Assembly: GCF_016469035.1 (NCBI RefSeq)
Contig: NZ_JAEHJZ010000021.1
Span: 1-64,000, forward strand
Direction of reading: 5' to 3'
DNA: 64,000 bases
Origin: Gelidibacter salicanalis
GTDB lineage: Bacteria > Bacteroidota > Bacteroidia > Flavobacteriales > Flavobacteriaceae
The position numbers and the translations under genes are program-made. The notes beneath the pieces were generated by a model. The model searched no databases. It was not told the origin of the DNA and saw only the letters and a list, made by a program, of their open reading frames with translations. Of the stretch, positions 54,882 through 64,000 are shown one piece after another. Position 1 is the first letter of the stretch, and each line of letters begins with the position of its first letter.

Positions 54882-55268
54882 ATGGAAAAACGAGTGACAG
54901 GAATTGGCGGTTTGTTTTTTAAAAGCAAAGATCCAAACGCCTCAAAAGACTGGTATAAAAAACATTTGGGCTTTGACACTGATGCCTATGGTTGCACTTT
55001 TTGGTGGAAAGACAAAGAAGGTAACGATTGTTCTACGCAATGGAGTCCTTTTCCAGAAGATACCACATACTATGAGCCTTCAAAAAAAGACTTTATGTTC
55101 AATTATCGGGTTGAAAATTTGGAGGCACTTCTTCAGGTATTAAAGGAAGAAGGCGTGACCATTGTGGGCGACATGGAAACCCATGAGTATGGTAAATTTG
55201 GTTGGATTTTAGATAATGACGGCAACAAAATAGAACTGTGGGAACCTATTGATCAGGCTTTCCTCTGA
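54882..55268 (+). CDS. VOC-family protein (glyoxalase-like)
   Basis: 128 residues. RVTGIGGLFFKSKDPNASKDWYKKHLGF and GKFGWILDNDGNKIELWEP are the typical first and last modules of VOC proteins of the YdcJ/PhnB-like type. A His or Glu metal ligand is possible at E120 (IELWEP). Substrate unknown. Confidence 0.8.
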   Translation: MEKRVTGIGGLFFKSKDPNASKDWYKKHLGFDTDAYGCTFWWKDKEGNDCSTQWSPFPEDTTYYEPSKKDFMFNYRVENLEALLQVLKEEGVTIVGDMETHEYGKFGWILDNDGNKIELWEPIDQAFL

Positions 55269-55343
55269 AACAATAAGAATTTTTGCTATCTTTAATATTC
55301 TAATTTTAAATACATTACAACTAATCTCTAAAAAAAACTAAAG

Positions 55344-55799
55344 ATGGCAAACGATCAAAATTTAGGTGACGATCTTGACGATATGTTAGACGATTCACAA
55401 GAAACCGAGAGAGAATTTACAGACCATACAAAACAAAGTGCAAACGAGTTTACAGAGGATGCGAAACGCGCTACCCGTAATTTGGAAAATGATGTCAACG
55501 CCATAGCTAAAGACGGTAAAAACATCGCATTAATTGCGCATCTCACCCTAATTGGGTGGATTGTCGCTTTGGTAATGAACAATAACACGAAAAGCGATTT
55601 TGCATCCTTTTATATCCGGCAAATGCTGGGATTGATGCTTTGTGCTATTGTATTAAGCGTTATCCCGTTGGTTGGTTGGATCCTCAACTTGGGTCTTTTG
55701 GTGCTCTGGATTATGAGCTTAATTGGTGCTGTTAATGGCGAAAAGAAATTGACGCCTGTTGTAGGCGACTATTTTCAGGATTGGTTCAAATCCTTTTAA
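55344..55799 (+). CDS. DUF4870-like membrane protein
   Basis: 151 residues. The first 60 are acidic and helical (a soluble, probably coiled N-terminal region). Three hydrophobic segments follow (about 62-80, 92-110, 112-130), with IALIAHLTLIGWIVALVMN and FYIRQMLGLMLC as in the DUF4870/Tic20-like family. The C-terminal GEKKLTPVVGDYFQDWFKSF is also characteristic. Inner membrane, function unknown. Confidence 0.78.
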   Translation: MANDQNLGDDLDDMLDDSQETEREFTDHTKQSANEFTEDAKRATRNLENDVNAIAKDGKNIALIAHLTLIGWIVALVMNNNTKSDFASFYIRQMLGLMLCAIVLSVIPLVGWILNLGLLVLWIMSLIGAVNGEKKLTPVVGDYFQDWFKSF

Positions 55800-55804
55800 A
55801 GCTC

Positions 55805-55842
55805 AAAAAAAGAGCCAAATTGATAGAATTTGGCTCTTTTTA
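55805..55842. terminator. bidirectional terminator
   Basis: AGAGCCAAATT (55811-55821) and AATTTGGCTCT (55827-55837) form a perfect 11-bp stem with a GATAG loop, with A7 before and T5 after. It lies between convergent genes. Confidence 0.9.
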
Positions 55843-55873
55843 AAATTTCTGTATTCATTTCTTTACTGCAAGT

Positions 55874-57712
55874 CTAAACTTCAGGAGCATCACCATTCTC
55901 CGCAAACTTGCGCTCCATCTCCGCTTGAAATTCTTCCATCACAGGTTTTACGGTGCTTTCTGGCAGGTCTGCAATTCTGATATACATTAAACCATCTACG
56001 GCGTTGTTGAACAATGGATCAACATTAAACGCCACGACCTTGGCATTTTGCTTGATGTATTTTTTGATAAGTACTGGCAAACGCAAAGTGCCTGGTTCCA
56101 GCTCATCAATAATTTTATCAAACTTGACCAAATCGGCTTCGGTTTCATCAAACACAAAATCCTTGTCGGCATCTTTTAATTTCACCTTAAATTCCTTTTT
56201 AGGATGCACATATTGCGCAATATAAGGATCGTAATAATTGGATTTCATAAACTCAATCATCAACGATTTCGAGAAGTTGGTAAACTTATCGCTTATAGTC
56301 ACGCCGCCAATCAAGTATTTGTGTTCTGGATAACGCAAGGTAGTGTGTACAATACCTTTCCATAAGAGGAATAAAGGCATCGGTTTGAGTTGGTACTCTT
56401 TGATGATGAAGGCGCGCCCCATTTCAATGGATTCGCTCATCATTTTATAAAGTTCAGGTTCAAAACGGAACAGATCCTGAAGATAGAACCCGTCAATACC
56501 GTATTTGGCAAATATTTTTGAACCTAAGCCCATACGGTAAGCGCCTGCTAACTTTTTAGTGTCGTTGTCCCATAAAAACATGTGATGGTAATACGAATCA
56601 AACGGATCCAAATCTATAGATTCATTGGTCCCCTCACCTACTTCTCTAAAAGTGATTTCGCGCAAGCGACCAATTTCTCGCAGGATATTTGGAATGCTCT
56701 TAGAATCTGCAAAAAAAACTTCGTAATTTTTGCTTTCCAAGAGTCGCCCGTCATGTTCACGCAGATAATTAACCTCCTTTATCATATTATCTACACTTAC
56801 AGGCGTTACAATATTTTTGATAGGTTTTGGAACTTTTAATGTGGAGGATATATTACTGAGAAATTTACCTTTTTCGTCAAAACTATTGGCCAGCATATAG
56901 GTTTTCCTTCGTAAAAAATCAGAAAACTCTTCTAGCGTAGTGTGTTCACTTTGATCGGCTACTGAGATTGGTCTTCCAATTCTTACCTTAATAACGCGCC
57001 TTTTTTGCGTCAAAACTTCTGAAGGTAATTTGGCTGTCCTAAACGTATCACTGATTTTGGAAAGCTTATAAAAAAGTTTGCTGTTCTTAGCATGAAAATA
57101 AATGGGCACTACAGGAACCTCTGCCCTCTGAGCAAGTTTCATGGCGGCTTCTTCCCAAGGGCGGTCAATGACCAATTTCCCGTCTTTGTATGTGGACACT
57201 TCGCCGGCCGGGAATATGCCCAACGGATGACCGTTACGCAAATGTGAAATGGCAGTTCTAAAACCTGCCACACTCGATTTCACATCCTTTCGATCTTCAA
57301 ACGGGTTGACCGGCATGATGTACGGCTTCATAGGCTCTATACGATGCAAAAGAAAATTGGCAATGATTTTAAAATCTTCACGATGCTCCAACATCAATTT
57401 GAGCAGAAGGATACCATCTATACCCCCAAGCGGATGATTGGATACGGTTATAAAGGCACCGTCTTTAGGCAATCGTTTAAGGTCTTCTTCAGGAATCTCA
57501 AACCGGATTTGAAAATCGCCTAAAATAGCATCTAAAAACTCGATGTCTTTTAAGTGTTTATTGCGGTTGTAAACCTTGTTGAGCGTAGATATTTTAAGGA
57601 CTTTCATGAGAAGCCAACCGCTAAAAGTACCAAGAACCCCATACTTATCAAGATTGATGGCTTTCGCGACTTCTTTTGCACTTACTAATCCGATATCCTG
57701 CTGTTTGGTCAT
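55874..57712 (-). CDS. olsF: bifunctional ornithine-lipid synthase-like acyltransferase (OlsF type)
   Basis: 612 residues from the ATG at 57712 (MTKQQD); the longer ORF from 57730 adds six residues. The N-terminal half is a PlsC-like acyltransferase with NHPLGGID (about 90-97, the HX4D box) and FPAGEVSTYKDGK (about 168-180). The C-terminal half is a GNAT-type N-acyltransferase of the hemolysin/OlsB kind (EVFFADS through YLIGGVTISDKF). This domain order (O-acyltransferase first, N-acyltransferase second) is that of OlsF, which makes ornithine lipids in Serratia and Bacteroidota. It acts at the inner membrane. Confidence 0.8.
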   Translation of the reverse strand: MTKQQDIGLVSAKEVAKAINLDKYGVLGTFSGWLLMKVLKISTLNKVYNRNKHLKDIEFLDAILGDFQIRFEIPEEDLKRLPKDGAFITVSNHPLGGIDGILLLKLMLEHREDFKIIANFLLHRIEPMKPYIMPVNPFEDRKDVKSSVAGFRTAISHLRNGHPLGIFPAGEVSTYKDGKLVIDRPWEEAAMKLAQRAEVPVVPIYFHAKNSKLFYKLSKISDTFRTAKLPSEVLTQKRRVIKVRIGRPISVADQSEHTTLEEFSDFLRRKTYMLANSFDEKGKFLSNISSTLKVPKPIKNIVTPVSVDNMIKEVNYLREHDGRLLESKNYEVFFADSKSIPNILREIGRLREITFREVGEGTNESIDLDPFDSYYHHMFLWDNDTKKLAGAYRMGLGSKIFAKYGIDGFYLQDLFRFEPELYKMMSESIEMGRAFIIKEYQLKPMPLFLLWKGIVHTTLRYPEHKYLIGGVTISDKFTNFSKSLMIEFMKSNYYDPYIAQYVHPKKEFKVKLKDADKDFVFDETEADLVKFDKIIDELEPGTLRLPVLIKKYIKQNAKVVAFNVDPLFNNAVDGLMYIRIADLPESTVKPVMEEFQAEMERKFAENGDAPEV

Positions 57713-57798
57713 GGCTACAAACCTAATCAATTTTTTTTATAAATATCTTCTGTGACGGCTCTCAAAGTCCAATTTAAGTCACCCTTTTAATCGTCAAA

Positions 57799-59058
57799 TT
57801 AGTGGGTAACCATTTGAACAGTTCCTTGTGTCAATTGCTTTAACAACATGGTCTTGCCGACTTCCAGTTGTGCAATGGCATCTTGATTATAGTGCCGTAT
57901 GGTATATAAGGATACGTTTTCATGGCATGTCACCTTAAATTTCGCCTTTAAATGTTGTAATAAATTGGGCAGATTGTTGTACACATTATCCACACAAACC
58001 GAGAAACTTATGGCCGAATTCTGAATCACATCAACCTTCATTTTATACAAGGCCAACAATTTGAAAATCTCACTGATATTCTCTTCCACGATATAAGAAA
58101 AGTCTAAAGAGGATAAAGAAATCAATACCTGATTTTTCTTAACTATAAAACACGGTATCAACGGCTCTATTCCAGCACCCTTCCCCACCATTGTGCCTGC
58201 ATGTTCCGGGTTTTTAAAGGATTTTACAAATAACGGAATTTCCTTTTGCTGCAAGGGTTGCAACGTTTTTGGATGAATAACGGATGCGCCGTAAAACGCA
58301 AGCTCAATAGCCTCACGATAGGAAATTTTATTGAGCAGCTGTGCGTTTTCAAAATACCGAGGATCAGCATTCAACACACCGGGCACATCTTTCCAAATGG
58401 TCACGTTCTCAGCATTTAAACAATAGGCAAAAATAGCCGCTGTATAATCACTGCCTTCACGCCCCAAGGTGGTCATAAAGTTATTGTCATCACTACCTAT
58501 AAAGCCTTGGGTAATATTTAAAACCGAGGTGTTTAACTTAGACGTTACGGCGGCTTGGGTGGCTTCCCAATTAACGTTGGCACGTCTATAATACGTATCT
58601 GTTTTGATAAACTCACGCACATCCACCCAATTGTTTTTAATTCCAACCTTATTGAGGTATTCACTTACAATTAAGGTAGAGATCAACTCGCCATAGCCAA
58701 TGACCTGATCATAGACAAAATTATAATCGGGCGATTTGTTTCGATTAAAAAAACTGCGTAACTCGTCAAATAAGACGGATACTTTATTAAAAACAGGATG
58801 CGTTTCCTCTACTCCAGTATCAAAAAGATCTAATAGAATGGCATTGTGATATTTTTTGACATCCTGAACCGAACTTTGTAATTCACTTTTAGTATTGAAA
58901 TAATTACCCACCACAATCTCTAGTGCGTTGGTGGTTTTACCCATGGCGGATATGACGATTAAGGTATTGTCAAACCCAACTGTTCTCAGAACAGCTTCTA
59001 AATTTCTAACCCCTAGCGCATCTTTTACAGAGGCACCACCAAATTTAAATACGTGCAT
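57799..59058 (-). CDS. aspartate kinase (monofunctional)
   Basis: 419 residues. The kinase domain has KFGGASV (5-11) and TLGREGSDYTAAIFAY (about 193-208), with the EAIELAFYGASVIHPKTLQPL segment at about 246-266. Two ACT-like regulatory regions occupy about 300-419. It phosphorylates aspartate for lysine, threonine and methionine. It has no fused homoserine dehydrogenase, unlike the ThrA type. The start overlaps the preceding GNAT gene by 14 bp. Confidence 0.92.
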   Translation of the reverse strand: MHVFKFGGASVKDALGVRNLEAVLRTVGFDNTLIVISAMGKTTNALEIVVGNYFNTKSELQSSVQDVKKYHNAILLDLFDTGVEETHPVFNKVSVLFDELRSFFNRNKSPDYNFVYDQVIGYGELISTLIVSEYLNKVGIKNNWVDVREFIKTDTYYRRANVNWEATQAAVTSKLNTSVLNITQGFIGSDDNNFMTTLGREGSDYTAAIFAYCLNAENVTIWKDVPGVLNADPRYFENAQLLNKISYREAIELAFYGASVIHPKTLQPLQQKEIPLFVKSFKNPEHAGTMVGKGAGIEPLIPCFIVKKNQVLISLSSLDFSYIVEENISEIFKLLALYKMKVDVIQNSAISFSVCVDNVYNNLPNLLQHLKAKFKVTCHENVSLYTIRHYNQDAIAQLEVGKTMLLKQLTQGTVQMVTH

Positions 59059-59539
59059 CCTTTAGTGTCGCTATATAATTCTTAATTCCGTCTTCTGTTA
59101 AATGGACCACATCCCAATCGCGTTTAACGTCTGCACCTTTCTTTTCATAAAATGCTATTGCTGGCTCATTCCAATCCAACACTTCCCAACAGATGCGTTT
59201 CACGCCCAATTGATCTCCATAACGTACAACTTCGTCCAATAGTGCAGAACCTAATCCGCTGCCACGCATCTTCTGGCTCACAATCAAATCCTCTAAATGC
59301 AATATTTTACCTTTCCAAGTGGAATACCGGGAGTACACTAAGGCGATGCCTTCTACGTTTTTATCTACTTCTGCCACGAAGCACTGAAACGCTGGATGTT
59401 CTCCAAAACCATCTTGTTGCAACTCTGAAATAGTCACTTCAACGGCATCAGGTTCTTTTTCAAAAATGGCCAATTCAGTAATTAACGCATGTACTTGAGG
59501 CATATCTTGTGGAACAGCCTTTCTTATTTTAAATATCAT
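59045..59539 (-). CDS. GNAT-family N-acetyltransferase
   Basis: 164 residues, similar in pattern to spermidine/spermine (diamine) acetyltransferases: IRKAVPQDMPQVHALITELAIFEKEPDAV near the start, the acetyl-CoA loop QKMRGSGLGSALLDEV (about 89-104) and WNEPAIAFYEKKGA (about 128-141). The substrate is unproven. It is first in a minus-strand group with the aspartate kinase gene (14-bp overlap). Confidence 0.87.
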   Translation of the reverse strand: MIFKIRKAVPQDMPQVHALITELAIFEKEPDAVEVTISELQQDGFGEHPAFQCFVAEVDKNVEGIALVYSRYSTWKGKILHLEDLIVSQKMRGSGLGSALLDEVVRYGDQLGVKRICWEVLDWNEPAIAFYEKKGADVKRDWDVVHLTEDGIKNYIATLKDARI

Positions 59540-59661
59540 TTATAAAAAATTTGTTTTCAAATATAACGCAAACTGGTAAAATTAAAACCATTTAACTTTT
59601 GCGAAAACGTTGTAGTATGGTAAAAAATACGATATTTGCAGAAACAAATCAAATACACTTC

Positions 59662-60666
59662 ATGTCTCGGACACATCAAACTCTAGGTGAATTCATTATT
59701 GAGAATCAGACCTCCTTTAAATACTCATCAGGTGAACTTTCAAGTCTTATAAACTCTATCAGACTGGCCGCGAAAGTGGTTAATTATGAGGTTAATAAAG
59801 CTGGGTTGGTTGATATTATTGGTGCCGCTGGCGATAGGAATATTCAAGGTGAAGACCAGCAAAAACTGGACGTTTATGCCAACGAAAAGTTTATCCAAAC
59901 CATGACCAACAGAAATATTGTTTGTGGAATTGCCAGTGAAGAGGAAGATGATTTTATTGCGATTAACAGTCAAGATGAAAATCATCAGAATAAATATGTA
60001 GTGCTTATTGATCCTCTGGATGGCTCGTCAAACATTGACGTGAATGTGTCTGTGGGAACTATTTTTTCTATTTACAGACGTGTGACGCCTATTGGTACTC
60101 CTGTAACTATTGAAGATTTTCTACAACCGGGAAATCAACAAGTAGCCGCCGGCTATGTGGTTTATGGCACCTCAACTATGCTCGTCTACACTACTGGAGA
60201 TGGAGTTAACGGCTTTACACTCAACCCGGCCATTGGCACCTTTTATTTGTCTCACCCTAATATGGAGTTTCCTGTGGATGGCCAAATTTATTCGGTTAAT
60301 GAAGGAAATTATATCCATTTCCCGCAAGGCATTAAAAACTATATCAAATATTGCCAAATGGAAGAAGGAGACAGACCTTATACCTCACGCTATATAGGAT
60401 CTTTGGTTTCAGATTTTCATAGAAATATGATTAAAGGCGGTATTTATCTGTATCCCAAAAGTTCTTTGAATGCTAAAGGAAAATTGCGTTTGCTCTACGA
60501 ATGTAATCCTATGGCATTTTTGGCTGAGCAAGCCAACGGAAAAGCAAGTGATGGAAATCAGCGAATTTTAGACATCCAACCTACCGAACTTCATGAACGC
60601 GTGCCTTTTGTTTGCGGCAGCAGAAACATGGTCGAAAAATGCGAGGAGTTTATACGCAACGCGTAA
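59662..60666 (+). CDS. fbp: fructose-1,6-bisphosphatase, class I
   Basis: 334 residues from the ATG at 59662, whose [16 protein letters not shown] is the usual family start; upstream in-frame ATG (59617) and TTG (59599) are less likely. Metal-binding residues are in IASEEEDDF (about 92-100) and [12 protein letters not shown] (about 117-128). The substrate-binding [22 protein letters not shown] is at about 244-265. It removes the C1 phosphate of fructose-1,6-bisphosphate in gluconeogenesis. Confidence 0.95.
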   Translation: MSRTHQTLGEFIIENQTSFKYSSGELSSLINSIRLAAKVVNYEVNKAGLVDIIGAAGDRNIQGEDQQKLDVYANEKFIQTMTNRNIVCGIASEEEDDFIAINSQDENHQNKYVVLIDPLDGSSNIDVNVSVGTIFSIYRRVTPIGTPVTIEDFLQPGNQQVAAGYVVYGTSTMLVYTTGDGVNGFTLNPAIGTFYLSHPNMEFPVDGQIYSVNEGNYIHFPQGIKNYIKYCQMEEGDRPYTSRYIGSLVSDFHRNMIKGGIYLYPKSSLNAKGKLRLLYECNPMAFLAEQANGKASDGNQRILDIQPTELHERVPFVCGSRNMVEKCEEFIRNA

Positions 60667-60992
60667 CTTAACGATTTAAGAATTTCTAAAATTGTAGATT
60701 TTAAAATATGCAGTAACACGCATATGGTATAAAGATGATGCTTATAAAATTCGGGGAGCTAACGGCGTTCTGTAAGAAATTAAAAATATCGACGAAATGT
60801 TATACAAAAAAAACCCTGCTTCAATGCTGAATTATCATCAGGAGAAGCAGGGTATATATAATTGATTAATAGCACTGTAAATATGCGACTATTTTTTTAA
60901 ACTAATTTATTAAAAACTATGATAAGTCAATAAAAAAGTTGAATTGCACCTGTAGTCCAAAAACATCGATAAACGGTAAGAAAAATCCAGTG
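60667..60992. other. 326-bp intergenic region with one minus-strand terminator
   Basis: No ORF. Apart from the terminator at 60804-60853, I see no recognisable element. Confidence 0.6.
60804..60853 (-). terminator. minus-strand terminator after the AlbA_2 gene
   Basis: ACCCTGCTTC and GAAGCAGGGT pair around a loop that holds a smaller CTGA/TCAG hairpin. On the minus strand T8 follows. It lies about 140 bp after the AlbA_2 gene stop. Confidence 0.75.
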
Positions 60993-62126
60993 CTAACTAT
61001 ACTTCACTTTCCTAAGAACCCGTAAAGACTCTTTAAGACTTTCATACACTTCTGGCCTATAATTTTTCAAATAGGGTTTGGCCTCATTTAGCTTATCAAC
61101 CGCATCATGGAATAAATTGAGATAACAAATAAGGTAGGTCGCAGGTAAGTTTTTCAAATCATTTTCCTCATTGGAATTCAAGGTCAATCCTTTTTTGAGT
61201 TTTTCTAAAATAGTGTTGTTGGTATTGTAGATATGATGCAGAACCTTTTTATCAAATTGGGGCGCTTCAAAAAGCAGTTTGGTTTCAATCTGATACGTGG
61301 CATTATTCCCAAAACTGATGCGAGTTTCCTCTAAGGGGTAGTATTGATACCTATTATTGATCCCCAAGTTCACGTACTCTACAATGTTGAACGCATCGTC
61401 ATCATAACGGATGGTCACCTCATCTAAAGTAGAAAAAAACAGCCTAACCTGCTCATTGATTAGTTCAATATCTACCCGACTATAAAATGGTTTTCCATGA
61501 TGCATCTTTTTTTGCCCTGCCCAACACAGCACAAAATACTCTTTAAATACTTTGTATTGGGGATGGTAATCTTTTCGTTTATTTAAAAAATCGAAAACGC
61601 CGTCGAGTGTATGTTGAATGTTATTTTGGGAATTATTTTCAATGGCCTCCACAATTTGAGAATTGACATCTTTAATCTCAACCTCAAACACCTTAGGCAT
61701 ACTCATACTGCCATCTCTGAAAAATACTGAGCCACCGTAATATTTCCAGATATTCTTTTTTAACGAAGTAAGTCCATCAATAGCCCTAATGGTTACCAAA
61801 CCCACCACTTTATCATCAGGTAAATGTGGAAACGGAATATTTTCATACTGAACAATGGGCGGATTTATTAAATACGCATTGATTAAGTTTTGAATTTTAC
61901 TATCATCAAAAAAATCAACACCCCTAATACTATTGTCATCATCCTCAACGCCTATGACGATATATGAATTGTTCTTCGGGTTGGTATTGGACAAGGCACA
62001 AACATGCTTTAAAAATTTCGCTTTCCCTTCCTTTTCCCCAATATCAATCTGACGCTTTTTATCATAGAAGCTGTTCTCATCATTGTGAGCAAGAAGATTT
62101 TTTATGAGAAGGCGTTTGTTGATCAA
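60993..62126 (-). CDS. AlbA_2 (Schlafen-type) domain protein
   Basis: 377 residues. The N-terminal 150 residues fit the AlbA_2/Schlafen N-domain: EKEGKAKFLKHVCALSNTNPKNNSYIVIGVEDDDNSIRGV and FEVEIKDVNS, including the family GV-DDD turn. The remaining 220 residues are helical and strand-mixed and match nothing I know. Such proteins are often called ATP-binding or RNA helicase-related, but no Walker motif is visible. It stands alone, without the helix-turn-helix often fused in other members. A nucleic-acid role or phage-defence role is possible but unproven. Confidence 0.75.
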   Translation of the reverse strand: MINKRLLIKNLLAHNDENSFYDKKRQIDIGEKEGKAKFLKHVCALSNTNPKNNSYIVIGVEDDDNSIRGVDFFDDSKIQNLINAYLINPPIVQYENIPFPHLPDDKVVGLVTIRAIDGLTSLKKNIWKYYGGSVFFRDGSMSMPKVFEVEIKDVNSQIVEAIENNSQNNIQHTLDGVFDFLNKRKDYHPQYKVFKEYFVLCWAGQKKMHHGKPFYSRVDIELINEQVRLFFSTLDEVTIRYDDDAFNIVEYVNLGINNRYQYYPLEETRISFGNNATYQIETKLLFEAPQFDKKVLHHIYNTNNTILEKLKKGLTLNSNEENDLKNLPATYLICYLNLFHDAVDKLNEAKPYLKNYRPEVYESLKESLRVLRKVKYS

Positions 62127-62223
62127 GGTGATTGCTATTAGTTATTGCTGTTGGTTATTCTTATTGGCTATTTTAATGCAGTACCAGTTTATTTTAATAA
62201 AATTTTGTCCTTCGGTGTTCAAA

Positions 62224-62979
62224 TTAACTACTCTTATTAATAACCGTGGACGAGGCCTGAGCCGTCGGAAATACCAATAAATCTGCAATATTCACATGTG
62301 CTGGTCTGGAAATCGCAAAATAAATAATTTCTGCAATATCTTCCGGCTGTAAAGCTTTATACCCTTTATATACAGAGTCAGCAACCGCATCGCCTTTAAA
62401 GCGTACTTGTGAGAATTCAGTTTCTACTAGACCTGGATTTATGGCGCCCACTTTAATGCTAAACGGATTCAAATCAATGCGCATCCCTTCAGTAATCGCC
62501 AAAACCGCATGTTTGCTCGCACAATAGACATTCCCTTTGGCATACACTTCTTTTCCTGCGGACGATCCAATATTTATGATGTGACCAGATTGGCGCGCCG
62601 TCATTTGCGGAATAATGGCTTTACTTACATATAGCAGTCCTTTAACGTTGATGTCCATCATGGCATCCCAATCGTCCGTCTCTCCGGTTTGAATGGGATC
62701 CAATCCATGCGCATTGCCTGCATTATTAATTAAAATATCAATGGTTGTAAAATTCTCTGGCAGCGACGCAATGGCCTTAAAAGTGGCGCCTTTATCACGC
62801 ACATCAAAATTTAAAGTATGCACATCGGTTATTTTTTCAAGTGCCTTTTTTATGGTATCCAAACGTTCCTGTCGTCTGCCACACAAAATTAAATTAATAC
62901 CATGTTTTGCAAATTCATGAGCCGTGGCGCGTCCAATACCGCTTGTTGCGCCCGTTATTAATGCTGTTTTTCTATTCAT
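62224..62979 (-). CDS. short-chain dehydrogenase/reductase (YdfG-like)
   Basis: 251 residues. The cofactor motif TGATSGIGRATAHEF (8-22) and NNAGNAHG (about 87) are followed by catalytic Ser of NIGSSAG (about 139), Tyr and Lys in YCASKHAV (about 152-159). The sequence pattern is close to the YdfG NADP-dependent 3-hydroxy acid dehydrogenases (serine/threonine or malonic semialdehyde type). The precise substrate is not identifiable. Confidence 0.9.
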   Translation of the reverse strand: MNRKTALITGATSGIGRATAHEFAKHGINLILCGRRQERLDTIKKALEKITDVHTLNFDVRDKGATFKAIASLPENFTTIDILINNAGNAHGLDPIQTGETDDWDAMMDINVKGLLYVSKAIIPQMTARQSGHIINIGSSAGKEVYAKGNVYCASKHAVLAITEGMRIDLNPFSIKVGAINPGLVETEFSQVRFKGDAVADSVYKGYKALQPEDIAEIIYFAISRPAHVNIADLLVFPTAQASSTVINKSS

Positions 62980-63059
62980 AATATTGTCATTTCGTGAAAA
63001 TAGAAATCTCTATTTAGTTTTATTATTATATGATATTCATCATTTGAATGGCTATTTTT

Positions 63060-63130
63060 CCTCAACAACAAACTGCCATCTGCCTCACTGGAGACTGTAA
63101 ACTGAATACTGCCGACTACCACCTACCAAC
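63060..63130 (+). repeat. ACTG-rich low-complexity tract
   Basis: About 60 bp with repeated ACTG-type words (ACTGCCATCTGCC, ACTGGAGACTG, ACTGAATACTGCCGACTACC) between the SDR and aldo/keto reductase genes. Confidence 0.5.
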
Positions 63131-63994
63131 TCAAGGCATAGCCTGTCCTTGGCCAGCCACCAACATCAAGAACCAATCTTCCAATTCTAAATCTATCTCT
63201 AGCGCTTTTACCGCGTTTAGAATCCGCGATTGGGTTGTTGTTCCCACCACCGGATGGATTTTTGATGGATGTTTTAAAATCCAAGCGAGCAACAATTGAC
63301 CCTCTGTTGCCTTGTATTTATCTCTCAGTTCTCCCAATTGTTTATGTATGCGCCGGGTTTGTTCCGTATCGTCTTTAAATACAGTGCCTAACGGCGACCA
63401 AGCCATGGGCGTCATGTCTTTTATCATCATTTGATCTAAGGTTCCATCAAACATCGCTTCGTGTTGTGTTAAAGAAAATTCTATTTGATTGACCTCTACA
63501 GCTACATTCTTTGCAATCAAATCTACTTGAGACGGCGTAAAATTAGACACGCCAAAACTCTTGATCTTACCTTGCTGTTTCAATATCTGAATTGCTTCTG
63601 AAATCTCATCAGGATGCATCAATGGACTCGGCCTATGCAACAATAACACATCCAAATACTCCGTTTGTAACTGTTTTAATGATGTCTCTACTGACCATAG
63701 AATGTAGTCTTTATCATAATTATAGTGGCCTACTTTGTTATTTCGACCTCCAGAGAGATGCTGAATCCCACATTTGCTGATCAATTGCATGCTTTCGCGT
63801 TTTATACCGCTTTGAGTAAAGGCTTTTCCAAAGTCAGCTTCCGTCGTATATCCACCATAAATATCAGCATTATCAAAAGAAGTCACCCCATGTTCCATAC
63901 AAAATTGCATCATCTCCACCATATCGATAGTTGAGAGGTTTTTGCCCCACCTTCCCCAGGTCATCGTTCCTGCTATAATTCGAGAATACTTCAT
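63131..63994 (-). CDS. aldo/keto reductase (YdhF-like)
   Basis: 287 residues, complete, starting 6 bp from the window end. The family tetrad is visible: Asp and Tyr in SFDNADIYGGY (about 39-49), Lys in LISKCG (about 72-77) and His in LLLHRP (about 116-121). The SRIIAGTMTWGRWG start and AWSPLGT late segment match YdhF-type oxidoreductases. It reduces aldehydes or ketones with NADPH. Substrate unknown. Confidence 0.92.
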   Translation of the reverse strand: MKYSRIIAGTMTWGRWGKNLSTIDMVEMMQFCMEHGVTSFDNADIYGGYTTEADFGKAFTQSGIKRESMQLISKCGIQHLSGGRNNKVGHYNYDKDYILWSVETSLKQLQTEYLDVLLLHRPSPLMHPDEISEAIQILKQQGKIKSFGVSNFTPSQVDLIAKNVAVEVNQIEFSLTQHEAMFDGTLDQMMIKDMTPMAWSPLGTVFKDDTEQTRRIHKQLGELRDKYKATEGQLLLAWILKHPSKIHPVVGTTTQSRILNAVKALEIDLELEDWFLMLVAGQGQAMP

Positions 63995-64000
63995 AATTCC

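Overview
The window reads as a chromosomal segment of a marine-type member of the Bacteroidota, most likely Flavobacteriaceae. The evidence is the low G+C content, TAnnTTTG-type promoter elements (the clearest is TTG-N19-TACCTTTG at 17614-17643), poor Shine-Dalgarno sequences with several TTG/GTG starts, a type IX secretion C-terminal sorting domain, a carboxypeptidase-regulatory-type TonB receptor paired with a surface lipoprotein, and many families typical of the phylum (DUF3109, DUF4286, DUF2147, LytTR/LytS-type two-component pairs, HTTM). The species cannot be named from the sequence alone. I saw no prophage, insertion sequence, CRISPR array or rRNA operon.

Layout. 1-1.4 kb: tRNA-Leu(CAA) and a periplasmic class A beta-lactamase-like serine hydrolase. 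1.4-6.7 kb: a galactose module, with galT, galK and an aldose-1-epimerase on the minus strand divergent from a close relative of the Vibrio Na+/galactose symporter vSGLT. 7-8.6 kb: two exported proteins. 8.7-16.6 kb: a DNA damage/mutagenesis cluster, made of a DEDDh exonuclease/GIY-YIG fusion overlapping a self-cleavable XRE-S24 (LexA/UmuD-like) regulator, a RelE/ParE toxin-antitoxin pair, a set of hairpin repeats, a DnaE2-like polymerase and a Y-family polymerase with a clamp-binding motif. 16.6-17.6 kb: a large gene-free block built from a 320-328 bp tandem duplication.

17.6-34.3 kb is mostly housekeeping: HupE-like protein, dCMP deaminase, S41 protease, MarC, DUF3109, a gene broken at an A7 run, a LytS/LytTR-type two-component pair, aspS, a ClC-CBS protein, tadA, dxs and dGTPase. 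34.5-43.5 kb is the cell-surface region: lipoprotein plus TonB receptor with a phased ACCTA repeat upstream, a YwqK-like protein, and a 1083-residue reprolysin-like protease exported by type IX secretion. 43.6-64 kb: ribF, HTTM protein, serS, TPR protein, rsmA, mgtE, a D-2-hydroxyacid dehydrogenase, two VOC proteins, a bifunctional ornithine-lipid synthase (OlsF type), aspartate kinase, fbp, an AlbA_2 (Schlafen-type) protein, an SDR and an aldo/keto reductase.

The most interesting material lies between genes. Several families of hairpin-forming dispersed repeats are present. In two of them, copies differ by paired compensatory changes (C:G to T:A and C:G to A:T), which argues that the folded structure is under selection. 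One family forms a 147-bp-period tandem array ending 17 bases before the start codon of the error-prone polymerase gene. Other leads are a 22-codon membrane microprotein ORF followed by its own terminator, a probable leaderless dxs transcript, and two gene remnants.
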